Shown here piece by piece: positions 44,703-52,395 of a DNA stretch of 64,000 nt. This DNA is from Bifidobacterium boum (GTDB taxonomy: Bacteria; Actinomycetota; Actinomycetes; Actinomycetales; Bifidobacteriaceae). Location: positions 372,001-436,000 of the forward strand of contig NZ_JGYQ01000007.1 of assembly GCF_000741535.1 (NCBI RefSeq). Direction: 5' to 3'. Positions within the stretch are counted from its first letter, which is position 1; the number at the start of each line of letters is the position of its first letter. Made by a program: the position numbers and the translations under genes. Below the pieces are notes generated by a model. The model ran no database searches, was not told where the DNA came from, and saw only the letters and a program-made list of their open reading frames with translations.

Positions 44703-44724
44703 TTACACCCAACAACCTGAAGGA

Positions 44725-46062
44725 TTACAGGCGCTGCAAGTACTTGCCGAGTTCGTACGGCGTCACTTGACGGCGGTATTCCTCCCACTCCTGGTGCTTG
44801 TTGCGCAGGAAGTATTCGAAGGCGTGCTCGCCCAAGACACCGGCCACGAAATCGGACTTCTCCATGATCTTGAGTGCTTCGTCAAGCGATTCCGGCAACG
44901 GCTGGATGCCCATCGCCTTGCGTTCGGCGTCGGTCAGCTCCCACACGTCGTCGCTGGTCGGCTCACCCAAGGTCATCTGCTGTTCGATACCGTCGAGGCC
45001 GGCGGCCAGCAGCACGGAGAACGCAAGGTACGGGTTGACGGCCGGGTCGAGCGCACGGAACTCCATGCGAGCGGAATTGCCCTTGCCTGGCTTGTATTGC
45101 GGGATGCGCAGCAGCGCGGACCGGTTGTTGTGGCCCCAGCAGATGTAGCTCGGCGCTTCCGCGCCGCCCCACAGACGCTTGTACGAGTTGACGTACTGGT
45201 CGGTGACCGCGCAGATCTCCGCCGCATGGTACAGGATGCCGGCGGCGAACTGGCGGGCGATAAGCGACATGTTGAACTCCTGGCCCGCCTCGTAGAAGGC
45301 GTTGGAATCACCTTCGAACAGGCTCAGATGCGTGTGCATACCGGAGCCCGGCTGGTCGGCGAGCGGCTTGGGCATGAAGGTCGCATGAATACCACGTTCG
45401 AGGGAAATCTCCTTGACCACGGTGCGGAAGGTCATGATGTTATCCGCGGTGGTCAGCGCGTCAGCGTACCGCAGGTCGATCTCGTTCTGGCCGGGTCCGG
45501 CCTCATGATGCGAGTATTCGACGGAAATACCCATCTGTTCGAGCATGTTGACGGTCGCACGGCGGAAGTCCATCCCAGGGCTGCGCGGCACATGGTCGAA
45601 GTAGCCGCCCTCATCGATCGGCTTGGGGGCTTGGGACCAGTCCTCTTGGTTTTCGAACAGGTAGAATTCGATTTCCGGGTGGACGTAGAAGGTGAAGCCT
45701 TTTTCTTTCGCCTTGGCGAGCGCCTGCTTGAGCACGTGGCGTGGATCGCCGAGGGACGGCTCCCCGTCGGGGGTGAGAATGTCGCAGAACATGCGCGCGG
45801 TGCCTTGCGGGCCTCCACGCCATGGCAGGATTTGGAAGGTGGACGGATCGGGTTTGACGATCATGTCATCTTCGGAAACGCGGGTCATGCCTTCGATCGA
45901 CGATCCGTCGAAGCCAAGCCCTTCCTCGAACGCCGCTTCGAGTTCGGCGGGGGCGATGGCCACTGATTTCAGTGTTCCCAGCACATCCGTGAACCATAGT
46001 CGGATGAAGCGCACGTCTCGTTCTTCCACCGTGCGCAGGGCGAACTCTTGCTGTTTATCCAT
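44725..46062 (-). CDS. glnA: Type I glutamine synthetase
   Basis: Makes glutamine from glutamate, NH3 and ATP. The 445-residue product contains MDKQQEFALRTVEERDVRFI at the N-terminus, GFDGSSIEGMTRVSEDDM (metal-binding loop region), EIEFYLFENQEDW, GQNEIDLRY, and SGMHTHLSLFEGDS. It is of the shorter GSI-alpha type, without the Tyr adenylylation segment (NLYDLPPEE), so control by adenylylation is not expected. I chose ATG 46062 because GSI homologues begin at this Met; an ATG at 46071 gives three extra residues. The gene follows priA by about 200 bp with its own promoter and a palindrome. Confidence 0.95.
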   Translation of the reverse strand: MDKQQEFALRTVEERDVRFIRLWFTDVLGTLKSVAIAPAELEAAFEEGLGFDGSSIEGMTRVSEDDMIVKPDPSTFQILPWRGGPQGTARMFCDILTPDGEPSLGDPRHVLKQALAKAKEKGFTFYVHPEIEFYLFENQEDWSQAPKPIDEGGYFDHVPRSPGMDFRRATVNMLEQMGISVEYSHHEAGPGQNEIDLRYADALTTADNIMTFRTVVKEISLERGIHATFMPKPLADQPGSGMHTHLSLFEGDSNAFYEAGQEFNMSLIARQFAAGILYHAAEICAVTDQYVNSYKRLWGGAEAPSYICWGHNNRSALLRIPQYKPGKGNSARMEFRALDPAVNPYLAFSVLLAAGLDGIEQQMTLGEPTSDDVWELTDAERKAMGIQPLPESLDEALKIMEKSDFVAGVLGEHAFEYFLRNKHQEWEEYRRQVTPYELGKYLQRL

Positions 46063-46152
46063 AGGTCTCATCGTCCCATCGAATTATTACGGACATGCTA
46101 CGCGGTTGCGTCATTGCTGTGCGCGAGCATCGGTTTGCGTTGTCGATTGCTG

Positions 46153-46218
46153 ATTATACTGCGGATTTCGCAGGCCGGCGATGGGATGCGATTGTGTGAT
46201 ACGTTGCCGGTATCACAC
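46153..46218 (-). promoter_or_regulatory. glnA promoter with two palindromes
   Basis: TATAAT (minus strand, 46158-46153) is a perfect -10. Just upstream is CTGCG-N5-CGCAG (46159-46173). Further upstream is the perfect 9-bp inverted repeat GTGTGATAC-N7-GTATCACAC (46194-46202 / 46210-46218). No good -35 is visible, so an activator or anti-repressor could act here. Confidence 0.65.
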
Positions 46219-46265
46219 GTATCGTGGTTGTCGCCGGCTTGCGGGTGCGGCCGCAGGGCACGGGG

Positions 46266-46991
46266 TTACTGTGCGACGTTGAGCGCTTCTTCCAGGGTGA
46301 AAGCGCGTGCGTACAGGGATTTGCCGAGAATCGCCGCGTCGACGCCGAGCGGGGCGAGTTCTTTGATGGCGCGCAGGTCGTCGAGGCTGCTGATACCGCC
46401 GGAAGCGGTGACGTGGGCGTCGGTACGTTCGGCGACTTCGCGCAGGAGCGTCAGATTCGGGCCGCTCATCATGCCGTCGCGGGCGACGTCGGTGACCACG
46501 TATCGTGAGCAGCCTACGGAGTCGAGGAACGTCATGGTTTCGAACAGGTCGCCGCCTTCCTTGACCCAGCCTCGGGCGGCGAGCGTGTGTCCTCGCACGT
46601 CCAAGCCGACGGCGACACGATCACCGTACTTCTTGATGACCGAGGCGGTCCATTCGGGATTCTCGAGTGCGGCGGTACCGATGTTCACGCGTGCGGCGCC
46701 GGCTTGCAGGGCGGCGTCGAGGCTGTCGTCGTCACGCACGCCGCCGCTGAGTTCGATGTTGACCTTGTCGCCCAGCTCCTTGACGATGGCACCCAGCTGA
46801 TCGCGGTTGTTGCCGGTGCCGAACGCGGCGTCAAGGTCGACCAGGTGGATCCATTGCGCGCCTGATTCCACCCATGTGCGGGCGGCTTCGAGCGGGCTGC
46901 CGTAGTCGGTTTCGGAGCCGGATTCGCCTTGACGCAGGCGGACCGCTTTGCCGTCTCGGACATCTACTGCCGGAAGCAGGGTGAGTGCCAT
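46266..46991 (-). CDS. priA: Bifunctional phosphoribosyl isomerase (HisA/TrpF)
   Basis: In actinobacteria PriA catalyses both the HisA step (ProFAR isomerisation in histidine synthesis) and the TrpF step (PRA isomerisation in tryptophan synthesis). The 241-residue TIM barrel shows [15 protein letters not shown] with the first catalytic Asp, [15 protein letters not shown] and [14 protein letters not shown] phosphate-binding loops, and the second Asp in [14 protein letters not shown] chose ATG 46991 (MALTLLPAV). The substrate range cannot be read from the sequence; the absence of trpF in this window is not informative. Confidence 0.92.
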   Translation of the reverse strand: MALTLLPAVDVRDGKAVRLRQGESGSETDYGSPLEAARTWVESGAQWIHLVDLDAAFGTGNNRDQLGAIVKELGDKVNIELSGGVRDDDSLDAALQAGAARVNIGTAALENPEWTASVIKKYGDRVAVGLDVRGHTLAARGWVKEGGDLFETMTFLDSVGCSRYVVTDVARDGMMSGPNLTLLREVAERTDAHVTASGGISSLDDLRAIKELAPLGVDAAILGKSLYARAFTLEEALNVAQ

Positions 46992-47134
46992 GGTGTTCTC
47001 GTTTCTGCGGGTCAGCCCGCTGATAATGCCGGTTTTCCGGCGATGGTTTTGATACTGGTTAGGCTGTGCCTTCACTGGCGTGCCTGTCATTGCCGGTGCG
47101 GTGTCGCCCCTGGCAATGGCAGGGGTGCTGGCGT

Positions 47135-47782
47135 TCAGAATGTTGCGACCCAGTTGCGCAACAGCTGGGCGCCCGCTTCCGCGGATTTCTCCGGATGGAA
47201 CTGGGTGGCGAACAGGGGGCCGCGCTCATAGGCGGCGACGAACCGGCTGCGGCCGTACGTGCACCATGTCACGCGCTGTTCGGCTCCACCGAAGTCGATC
47301 TGTTCCGCGGACAGGTCCGCCGGTTGGGCGTCCATGGCCGCGTAGGAGTGTACGAAGTAGAAACGCTCGTCTCCCAGGCCGTGCAGCAGTACGGAATCGT
47401 CGGGGGCTTCGACGGTGTCCCAACCCATGTGCGGGACCACGTCCGCGTCCAGCAGGTTCACGTCGCCGCGGATCAGTCCCAGACCGTCAGCGGGTTCGCC
47501 GTGCTCATTGCCGTGGTCGAACATGATTTGTTCGCCGACGCACACGCCCAGTACGGGGCGTCCCGCGCGTAAGCGATCAAGTACTACGCGGTCGCCGCCG
47601 ACTTCACGCAGGCTGGTCACGCATGCGCCGAACGCGCCGACGCCGGGGACGACCAGACCGTCAGCCTCGATGGCCTGACGGTGGTCTGACGTGAGTGTCA
47701 CGTCCAAACCGAGATTGGCGAGCGCACGCACCATGGAGCGTACGTTGCCGAAACCGTAGTCGAAGACCACTACCGATGTCAT
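47135..47782 (-). CDS. hisH: Imidazole glycerol phosphate synthase, glutaminase subunit
   Basis: Hydrolyses glutamine to supply NH3 to HisF. The 215-residue class I amidotransferase has the nucleophile Cys in [13 protein letters not shown] near residues 80-92 and the His/Glu pair in [12 protein letters not shown] near 195-206. It begins [18 protein letters not shown]. hisF is not in the window, so the operon is incomplete here. Confidence 0.95.
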   Translation of the reverse strand: MTSVVVFDYGFGNVRSMVRALANLGLDVTLTSDHRQAIEADGLVVPGVGAFGACVTSLREVGGDRVVLDRLRAGRPVLGVCVGEQIMFDHGNEHGEPADGLGLIRGDVNLLDADVVPHMGWDTVEAPDDSVLLHGLGDERFYFVHSYAAMDAQPADLSAEQIDFGGAEQRVTWCTYGRSRFVAAYERGPLFATQFHPEKSAEAGAQLLRNWVATF

Positions 47783-47890
47783 CGTTGTCCTTTCTTCTGT
47801 CGCGCGCGTTGTGCGGCGTGCGTGTGCGGTTGTGCCGACGTGTGCAGCGTTTTCACGCTACTCTGCGATTGTTTCGTTGTGCTGTGGCGG

Positions 47891-48745
47891 TCAGGCGATG
47901 GACGAGTTGCCGCGTCCGAATTTGGTGTGCCGTGCCAGTATTGCCAGTGCTTGTTCGCGGGTGAGTGCCGCGGCATCGTAACTGGTGTTGTCGGCGAGGA
48001 TGTCGTCAAGCGGGGTGATGCCCAGCATGAGGTCCTCGACGAATGGCGCTGCGGCGGAGAACAGGAGCGGCGGAGCGAAGTTGTCTCTGGTTTCGCCGAG
48101 CAGGTACATGGTCGCTTCGAGCTTGTCCGCACGGTTGACGACCAGGACGGCAGGCATGCCGGATACGACGGTGGTCAGGTCTTTGGCTGCGGCTTCCGGC
48201 CCGTCACCATTGAGGTTGCGCAGCACGGCGACCGCGCCTTGCGGGTCATCCAGGCAGATGGCGCTGATGTCGCTGAGCTGGCAGAAGGCGGCGAGCAGTT
48301 CGGCGGAGGTCAGTCGCGTGATGATGACCGCGGCTTTCGCTTTGTTGCCGAGCAGGCCTTGCAGTTCGTCATCGAAGCTGGTTTCGATGGCGGATTCTCG
48401 TGTTTGCGCACCGTTCGAGGCATTGTCGAGGTCTTCGATGCTGTCGAGGTCTTCGATATCGGAAGCGTCGGGCACGTCGGACTCGGATGTATGGTCCGCA
48501 ATCGGTGAATCCGTGGTGTCATCGCTGTTGCCGCTGTCAGGACTGCCGCTGCCGGCATTATCGCCGGCCGTGTCTTGATTGAATTCCCGCTCGAAATCAG
48601 CCATAGCCGCTTCAAGTTCGGCATCGTTGAAATGCAGGTCGTCACCGTTGAGGTTGTCGGAAGCGCCCGAAGTACCGTCAAAACCGGAGTTATCGGAAGA
48701 CGGCGAACCGTCCGGACCGTCCGGTTTGTTGGTGTCGTCAGCCAT
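47891..48745 (-). CDS. Unknown protein encoded inside the his operon
   Basis: A 284-residue protein of unknown function. Residues 1-120 are extremely acidic and low complexity (GDNAGSGSPDSGNSDDTTDS; IEDLDSIEDLDNASNGAQ). The remaining ~160 form a folded-looking domain (AAVIITRLTSAELLAAFCQL; DDPQGAVAVLRNLNGDGPEA; SGMPAVLVVNRADKLEATMY) with alternating hydrophobic strands and helices, resembling an alpha/beta fold but not one I recognise. The ATG 48745 shares one base with the hisB stop (TGATG), so translation is coupled to hisB. It may be a bifidobacterial-specific accessory. No catalytic motif seen. Confidence 0.65.
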   Translation of the reverse strand: MADDTNKPDGPDGSPSSDNSGFDGTSGASDNLNGDDLHFNDAELEAAMADFEREFNQDTAGDNAGSGSPDSGNSDDTTDSPIADHTSESDVPDASDIEDLDSIEDLDNASNGAQTRESAIETSFDDELQGLLGNKAKAAVIITRLTSAELLAAFCQLSDISAICLDDPQGAVAVLRNLNGDGPEAAAKDLTTVVSGMPAVLVVNRADKLEATMYLLGETRDNFAPPLLFSAAAPFVEDLMLGITPLDDILADNTSYDAAALTREQALAILARHTKFGRGNSSIA

Positions 48746-49344
48746 CACAAGGCTCCCTTGGTGCTGGGAATGCCGTCAACCCGCGGATCAGGCTCGATGG
48801 CGAACCGCAGTGCGCGGGCGACTGCCTTGAATTCGGCTTCCGCGATATGATGCGGGTCACGGCCGGCAAGTAACTGCAGATGCAGGCAGATGCCGGCGTG
48901 CAAGGCGATGGATTCCATGACGTGCCGGACGAGCGAACCGGTGAAATGCCCGCCGATCATGCAATATTCGAAGCCTTCCGGTTCGCCGGAGCATACGACG
49001 TATGGGCGTCCGGAAATGTCGATAACCGCTTTGGCGAGCGCCTCATCCAGCGGGACGGTCGCGTCGGCGAAACGACGGATGCCGCGTTTGTCGCCGAGGG
49101 CTTGGCGCAGGGCTTCGCCGAATACGATGGCGGTGTCTTCGACGGTGTGATGCACGTCGATGTCGGTGTCGCCGCTCGCCTTGATGTTCAAGTCGATGAG
49201 CGAATGCTTGCCGAGTGCGGTCATCATGTGGTTGTAGAAGGGCACTGACGTGTCGATCTGGGTTTTGCCCGTGCCGTCAAGGTCCAGTGACAGGTCGATG
49301 GTCGACTCGCTGGTCTTGCGCACGATGTGGGCTGTACGTGCCAT
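48745..49344 (-). CDS. hisB: Imidazoleglycerol-phosphate dehydratase
   Basis: Mn-dependent dehydration of imidazoleglycerol phosphate. The 199-residue protein has [17 protein letters not shown] and [19 protein letters not shown] near the C-terminus, the HHxxE metal motifs of the family, in the single-function form without a phosphatase domain. Histidinol-phosphate phosphatase must be encoded elsewhere. Coupled to the next gene by TGATG. Confidence 0.95.
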   Translation of the reverse strand: MARTAHIVRKTSESTIDLSLDLDGTGKTQIDTSVPFYNHMMTALGKHSLIDLNIKASGDTDIDVHHTVEDTAIVFGEALRQALGDKRGIRRFADATVPLDEALAKAVIDISGRPYVVCSGEPEGFEYCMIGGHFTGSLVRHVMESIALHAGICLHLQLLAGRDPHHIAEAEFKAVARALRFAIEPDPRVDGIPSTKGAL

Positions 49345-49443
49345 CTTTCCTCCTCAGCTCCGGCCTGCACTGGCAGGCCGGGTCGGTACGGTTCGGGTCA
49401 ATGCTCGTGTCGTGATCCGCGTGGACGGGTTGCGTCGAGCGGG

Positions 49444-50610
49444 TTATTCGGCTTCCACGATGCGTAGCACTTGTGTGAGCGCTTCGCGGAAGCGTGCCAT
49501 CTCGTCGTCGGTGCCCATGCATACGCGCAACCAGCCGTCGGGGCCAACCACGCGGATGAGGACGCCGCGGTCAAGCAGCTCCTGGAAGATGCGTTCACGG
49601 TTGTCGAAATGCCCGCCGAACAGCAGGAAGTTCGATTCGGAATCCGCGACTTCAAGCGGGATGCCCTTGTAGGTCTGGCTTTTCAACCATGCCGCGGTCT
49701 GGTTGCGTACTTCACGCAGGTGGGCGACGCGGCTGAGCTGTTCGTCGGTGTGTTCGAACGCGGCGAGGGCGACGGCCTGGGTCACGGCGGACAGGTGGTA
49801 CGGCATGCGCACGATACGCACGCTGTCGATGATGCCTTTCGAGGCGGCGAGGTAGCCGACGCGCGCGCCCGCATAGGCGAACGCTTTACTCATGGTACGG
49901 CTGACCGCGAGGTTCTCATGCTTGTTGATGAGACTGACCGCACTCGGCGTGCCCGGGTTGCGGAACTCCACGTAAGCCTCGTCGATGACGAGAATCGGGT
50001 GGACTCCTGGCGCCGCGCCGGCGACGTCCGCCTGTTCGCAGGCGGCGAGCAGGCGTTCGGTGTCTTCGAGCGGCAGCGGCGTGCCGGTCGGGTTGTTCGG
50101 GCTGGTCAGCAGCACCATGGACGGCTTGATCTCGTTGATCGCTTCGATGGTGCGATCCACATCAAGCGTGAAATCGGCGTTGCGGTGGACGACTTTCCAT
50201 CCGGTGAACGTGTCGCGCGCGTACTCGGGGTACATCGAATACGTGGGGTCGCAGCTCAACGCGGTACGCCCCGGTCCGCCGAACGCTTGGAACAGCTGGA
50301 GCATGATCTCGTTCGACCCGTTCGCGCCCCACAGCTGGCTGATGTCAAGCCGGGCGCCGGACTCCTTGGCGAGGTAGTCGCTGAACGCCTGGCGCAGTTT
50401 GATATGCTCGCGATCCGGGTAGCGGTTGAGCGTGGGCGCGATTTCGCGGACGCGCTCGACGATGGTGTCGATGACGTCCGGGTTCGGCGGGTACGGGTTC
50501 TCGTTGACGTTGAGGCATACCGGCACGTCAAGCTGCGGGGCGCCATACGGTTCCTCGCCGATCAGGTCGTTACGCAGCGGCAGGCTTGCGGGGATGGTGT
50601 TTTCGCTCAT
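49444..50610 (-). CDS. hisC: Histidinol-phosphate aminotransferase
   Basis: PLP-dependent transamination of imidazole acetol phosphate. The 388-residue product shows NENPYPPNPDVID near the N-terminus, GANGSNEIMLQLFQAFGGPG, SPNNPTGTPLPL and SRTMSKAFAYAGARVGYLAA with the PLP Lys. The ATG 50610 overlaps the hisD stop (ATGA), so the pair are coupled. The hisC-hisB gap is about 100 bp without features. Confidence 0.94.
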   Translation of the reverse strand: MSENTIPASLPLRNDLIGEEPYGAPQLDVPVCLNVNENPYPPNPDVIDTIVERVREIAPTLNRYPDREHIKLRQAFSDYLAKESGARLDISQLWGANGSNEIMLQLFQAFGGPGRTALSCDPTYSMYPEYARDTFTGWKVVHRNADFTLDVDRTIEAINEIKPSMVLLTSPNNPTGTPLPLEDTERLLAACEQADVAGAAPGVHPILVIDEAYVEFRNPGTPSAVSLINKHENLAVSRTMSKAFAYAGARVGYLAASKGIIDSVRIVRMPYHLSAVTQAVALAAFEHTDEQLSRVAHLREVRNQTAAWLKSQTYKGIPLEVADSESNFLLFGGHFDNRERIFQELLDRGVLIRVVGPDGWLRVCMGTDDEMARFREALTQVLRIVEAE

Positions 50611-52004
50611 CGCAGGCCCGCCTGCTCTTCCTGCTGCTTGATGGTCGCCTTGTCGTACGGGTCGGCGATGAAACGGCTCAGCACGCTCTCACCGTGGGCG
50701 GGCAGGTCCTCGGAGACGGCGAAGGTGTTGATGCGGGCGGCGAGTGCTTTGAGGCCTTCCTCGTCGTATTCGATGACTTCGACCGGCTTCATGAAGGTGT
50801 GTACGCCAAGGCCGGAGGCGAAACGCGCGGTGCCGGAGGTCGGCAGCACGTGGTTCGAGCCGGACATGTAGTCGCCCAGCGGGACCGGCGAGTACGGGCC
50901 GCGGAAGATCGCGCCAGCGTTCTTGATGCGCGGCACCACGGCGTCCGGGTCGGCGGTCTGGATTTCCAAGTGTTCCGCCGCATACGCGTTGGCGACGTCG
51001 ATGGACTGGTCGAGATTGTCGGTCAGGATGATGCCGGACTGGCGGCCGGTCAGCGAAGTGGCGACACGCTCGGCGTGCTCGGTGCGGGGCACGCGCTGGT
51101 CGAGGCTGGCTTGCACCTGCTGGGCGAGGTCCTCGCAATCGGTGATCAGGACGGAGCCGGCGAGCTCGTCGTGCTCGGCCTGGCCGATCAGATCGGCGGC
51201 AACCCAGCTGGGGTTCGCGTCCTTATCGGCGATGATGGCGATTTCCGTGGGGCCGGCGACCGCGTCGATGCCGACGATGCCGGACACCATGCTCTTGGCG
51301 GTGGCGACGAAGATGTTACCCGGGCCGGTGATCTTGTCGACCGGTTCGCACAGGATCTCGCCGTCCTGCGGTTCGGAGCCTTTGGCGCCATAGGCGAACA
51401 TGGCGATGGCTTGGGCGCCACCGACCGCGTACACCTCGTCAACGCCGAGGATGGCGCAGGTGGCGAGGATTGTCTTGTCGGGCAGACCGTCGGCGGTCGC
51501 CTTGCTCGGCGGGGTGGCGATGGCGAGCGATTCGACGCCGGCCGTCTGGGCGGGCACCACGTTCATGATGACCGAGCTTGGGTACACGGCCTTGCCACCG
51601 GGCACGTACAGGCCGACACGCTGGATGGGGATCCAACGCTCCGCGACACGGGCGCCGGGCGCCAAATCAGTGTGGAAGTCTTGCGGCACTTGGGATGCGG
51701 ACACGGCGCGGCTGCGGTGGACGGACTCTTCGATGGCGGCGCGCACTTCGGGATCAAGCTCGTCAAGTGCCTGCTTCATCGCTTCAGCGGGTACGCGCAG
51801 GTGTTCAGGACGCACGTGGTCGAATTTCTCCTCGAAGTCACGCAGGGCCGCAGCACCGCGGTCACGGACATCGTCGAGGATCGGACGCACCAAATCGGTG
51901 GCTTCCTTCGTGCCCATCTCGGCACGTGGCATCGCTGCCAGCATCTCGGCACGGGTGAGGCGCTTTCCGCGCAGGTCAATGATTCGCATCGTATTGTCAC
52001 TCAT
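50607..52004 (-). CDS. hisD: Histidinol dehydrogenase
   Basis: Two-step NAD-dependent oxidation of histidinol to histidine. The 465-residue product has VYAVGGAQAIAMFAYGAKG, CEPVDKITGPGNIFVATAKS and GQAEHDELAGSVLITD (Glu/His region), and LPTSGTARFASGLGVHTFM. The first start in view (ATG 52004, MSDNTMRI) has no Shine-Dalgarno; another ATG at 51989 (MRIIDLRGKR) is possible. An extended -10-like TGCTACCAT on the minus strand (52021-52013) could make a leaderless transcript. It heads the his gene block. Confidence 0.94.
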   Translation of the reverse strand: MSDNTMRIIDLRGKRLTRAEMLAAMPRAEMGTKEATDLVRPILDDVRDRGAAALRDFEEKFDHVRPEHLRVPAEAMKQALDELDPEVRAAIEESVHRSRAVSASQVPQDFHTDLAPGARVAERWIPIQRVGLYVPGGKAVYPSSVIMNVVPAQTAGVESLAIATPPSKATADGLPDKTILATCAILGVDEVYAVGGAQAIAMFAYGAKGSEPQDGEILCEPVDKITGPGNIFVATAKSMVSGIVGIDAVAGPTEIAIIADKDANPSWVAADLIGQAEHDELAGSVLITDCEDLAQQVQASLDQRVPRTEHAERVATSLTGRQSGIILTDNLDQSIDVANAYAAEHLEIQTADPDAVVPRIKNAGAIFRGPYSPVPLGDYMSGSNHVLPTSGTARFASGLGVHTFMKPVEVIEYDEEGLKALAARINTFAVSEDLPAHGESVLSRFIADPYDKATIKQQEEQAGLR

Positions 52005-52395
52005 AATCCCACATGGTAGCAACGGGCGAAAACCTTACCAGCGGAAACGCCGATTCGCTGTCACATGCTGAGATGCAACCGGCCGGGCTTACGCGTGGTC
52101 GCCACAGCCCGTTCCGGCCGGATGCTACCCGACTGTGGTGCGACCAGCCGGTTACACCGCGGCCGGATACCTGATACGTCTCTGTCAACTGCCGTGCCAT
52201 CGTCCCGCCGTGCGACGATTCCGTCACACCGCAGCCAGATACCCCGACGATTCCGGCGGAGGGTGACGCTACCCGGCCGCCGTGCGACGATGGTGTCACA
52301 CCGCAAGCCGATATCTCCCCCCGCAGCCCGCCCAAACCGAGGCATCCGCCCGCCATGCAACCGTTGCGTCACACGGCAGGCAGATACCCCACATC
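52005..52395. other. 391-bp gap between dnaE and hisD holding palindrome array C
   Basis: No gene is supported. Array C fills most of it. The minus-strand frame at 52061-52372 only translates the array (the ~72-bp period is a multiple of three). Confidence 0.6.
52095..52395. repeat. Palindrome array C: four units at 72-73 bp plus a truncated unit
   Basis: TGCGAC-like arms begin at 52139 (GTGCGAC-CAGCCG-GTTACAC), 52211 (GTGCGAC-GATTCC-GTCACAC), 52283 (GTGCGAC-GATGGT-GTCACAC) and 52356 (ATGCAAC-CGTTGC-GTCACAC). The spacing is 72, 72 and 73. Each core is followed by a GC(N)GGC(C/A)GATA-type tail ending in CCCC or CTCC. A partial unit starts at 52095 (GTGGTCGCCACAGCCCGTT), only 40 bp before the next. 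Centre length is 6, as in arrays A and B. Confidence 0.8.

Noticed and set aside
49471..52019. 466- and 477-codon plus-strand frames opposite hisC and hisD
   Set aside because: Antisense to intact his genes with all family motifs; shadow frames only.
52061..52372. 103-codon minus-strand protein with repeated LRCDxIVARR units
   Set aside because: It is explained by the 72-bp palindrome array, whose period is a multiple of three, and has no ribosome binding site.
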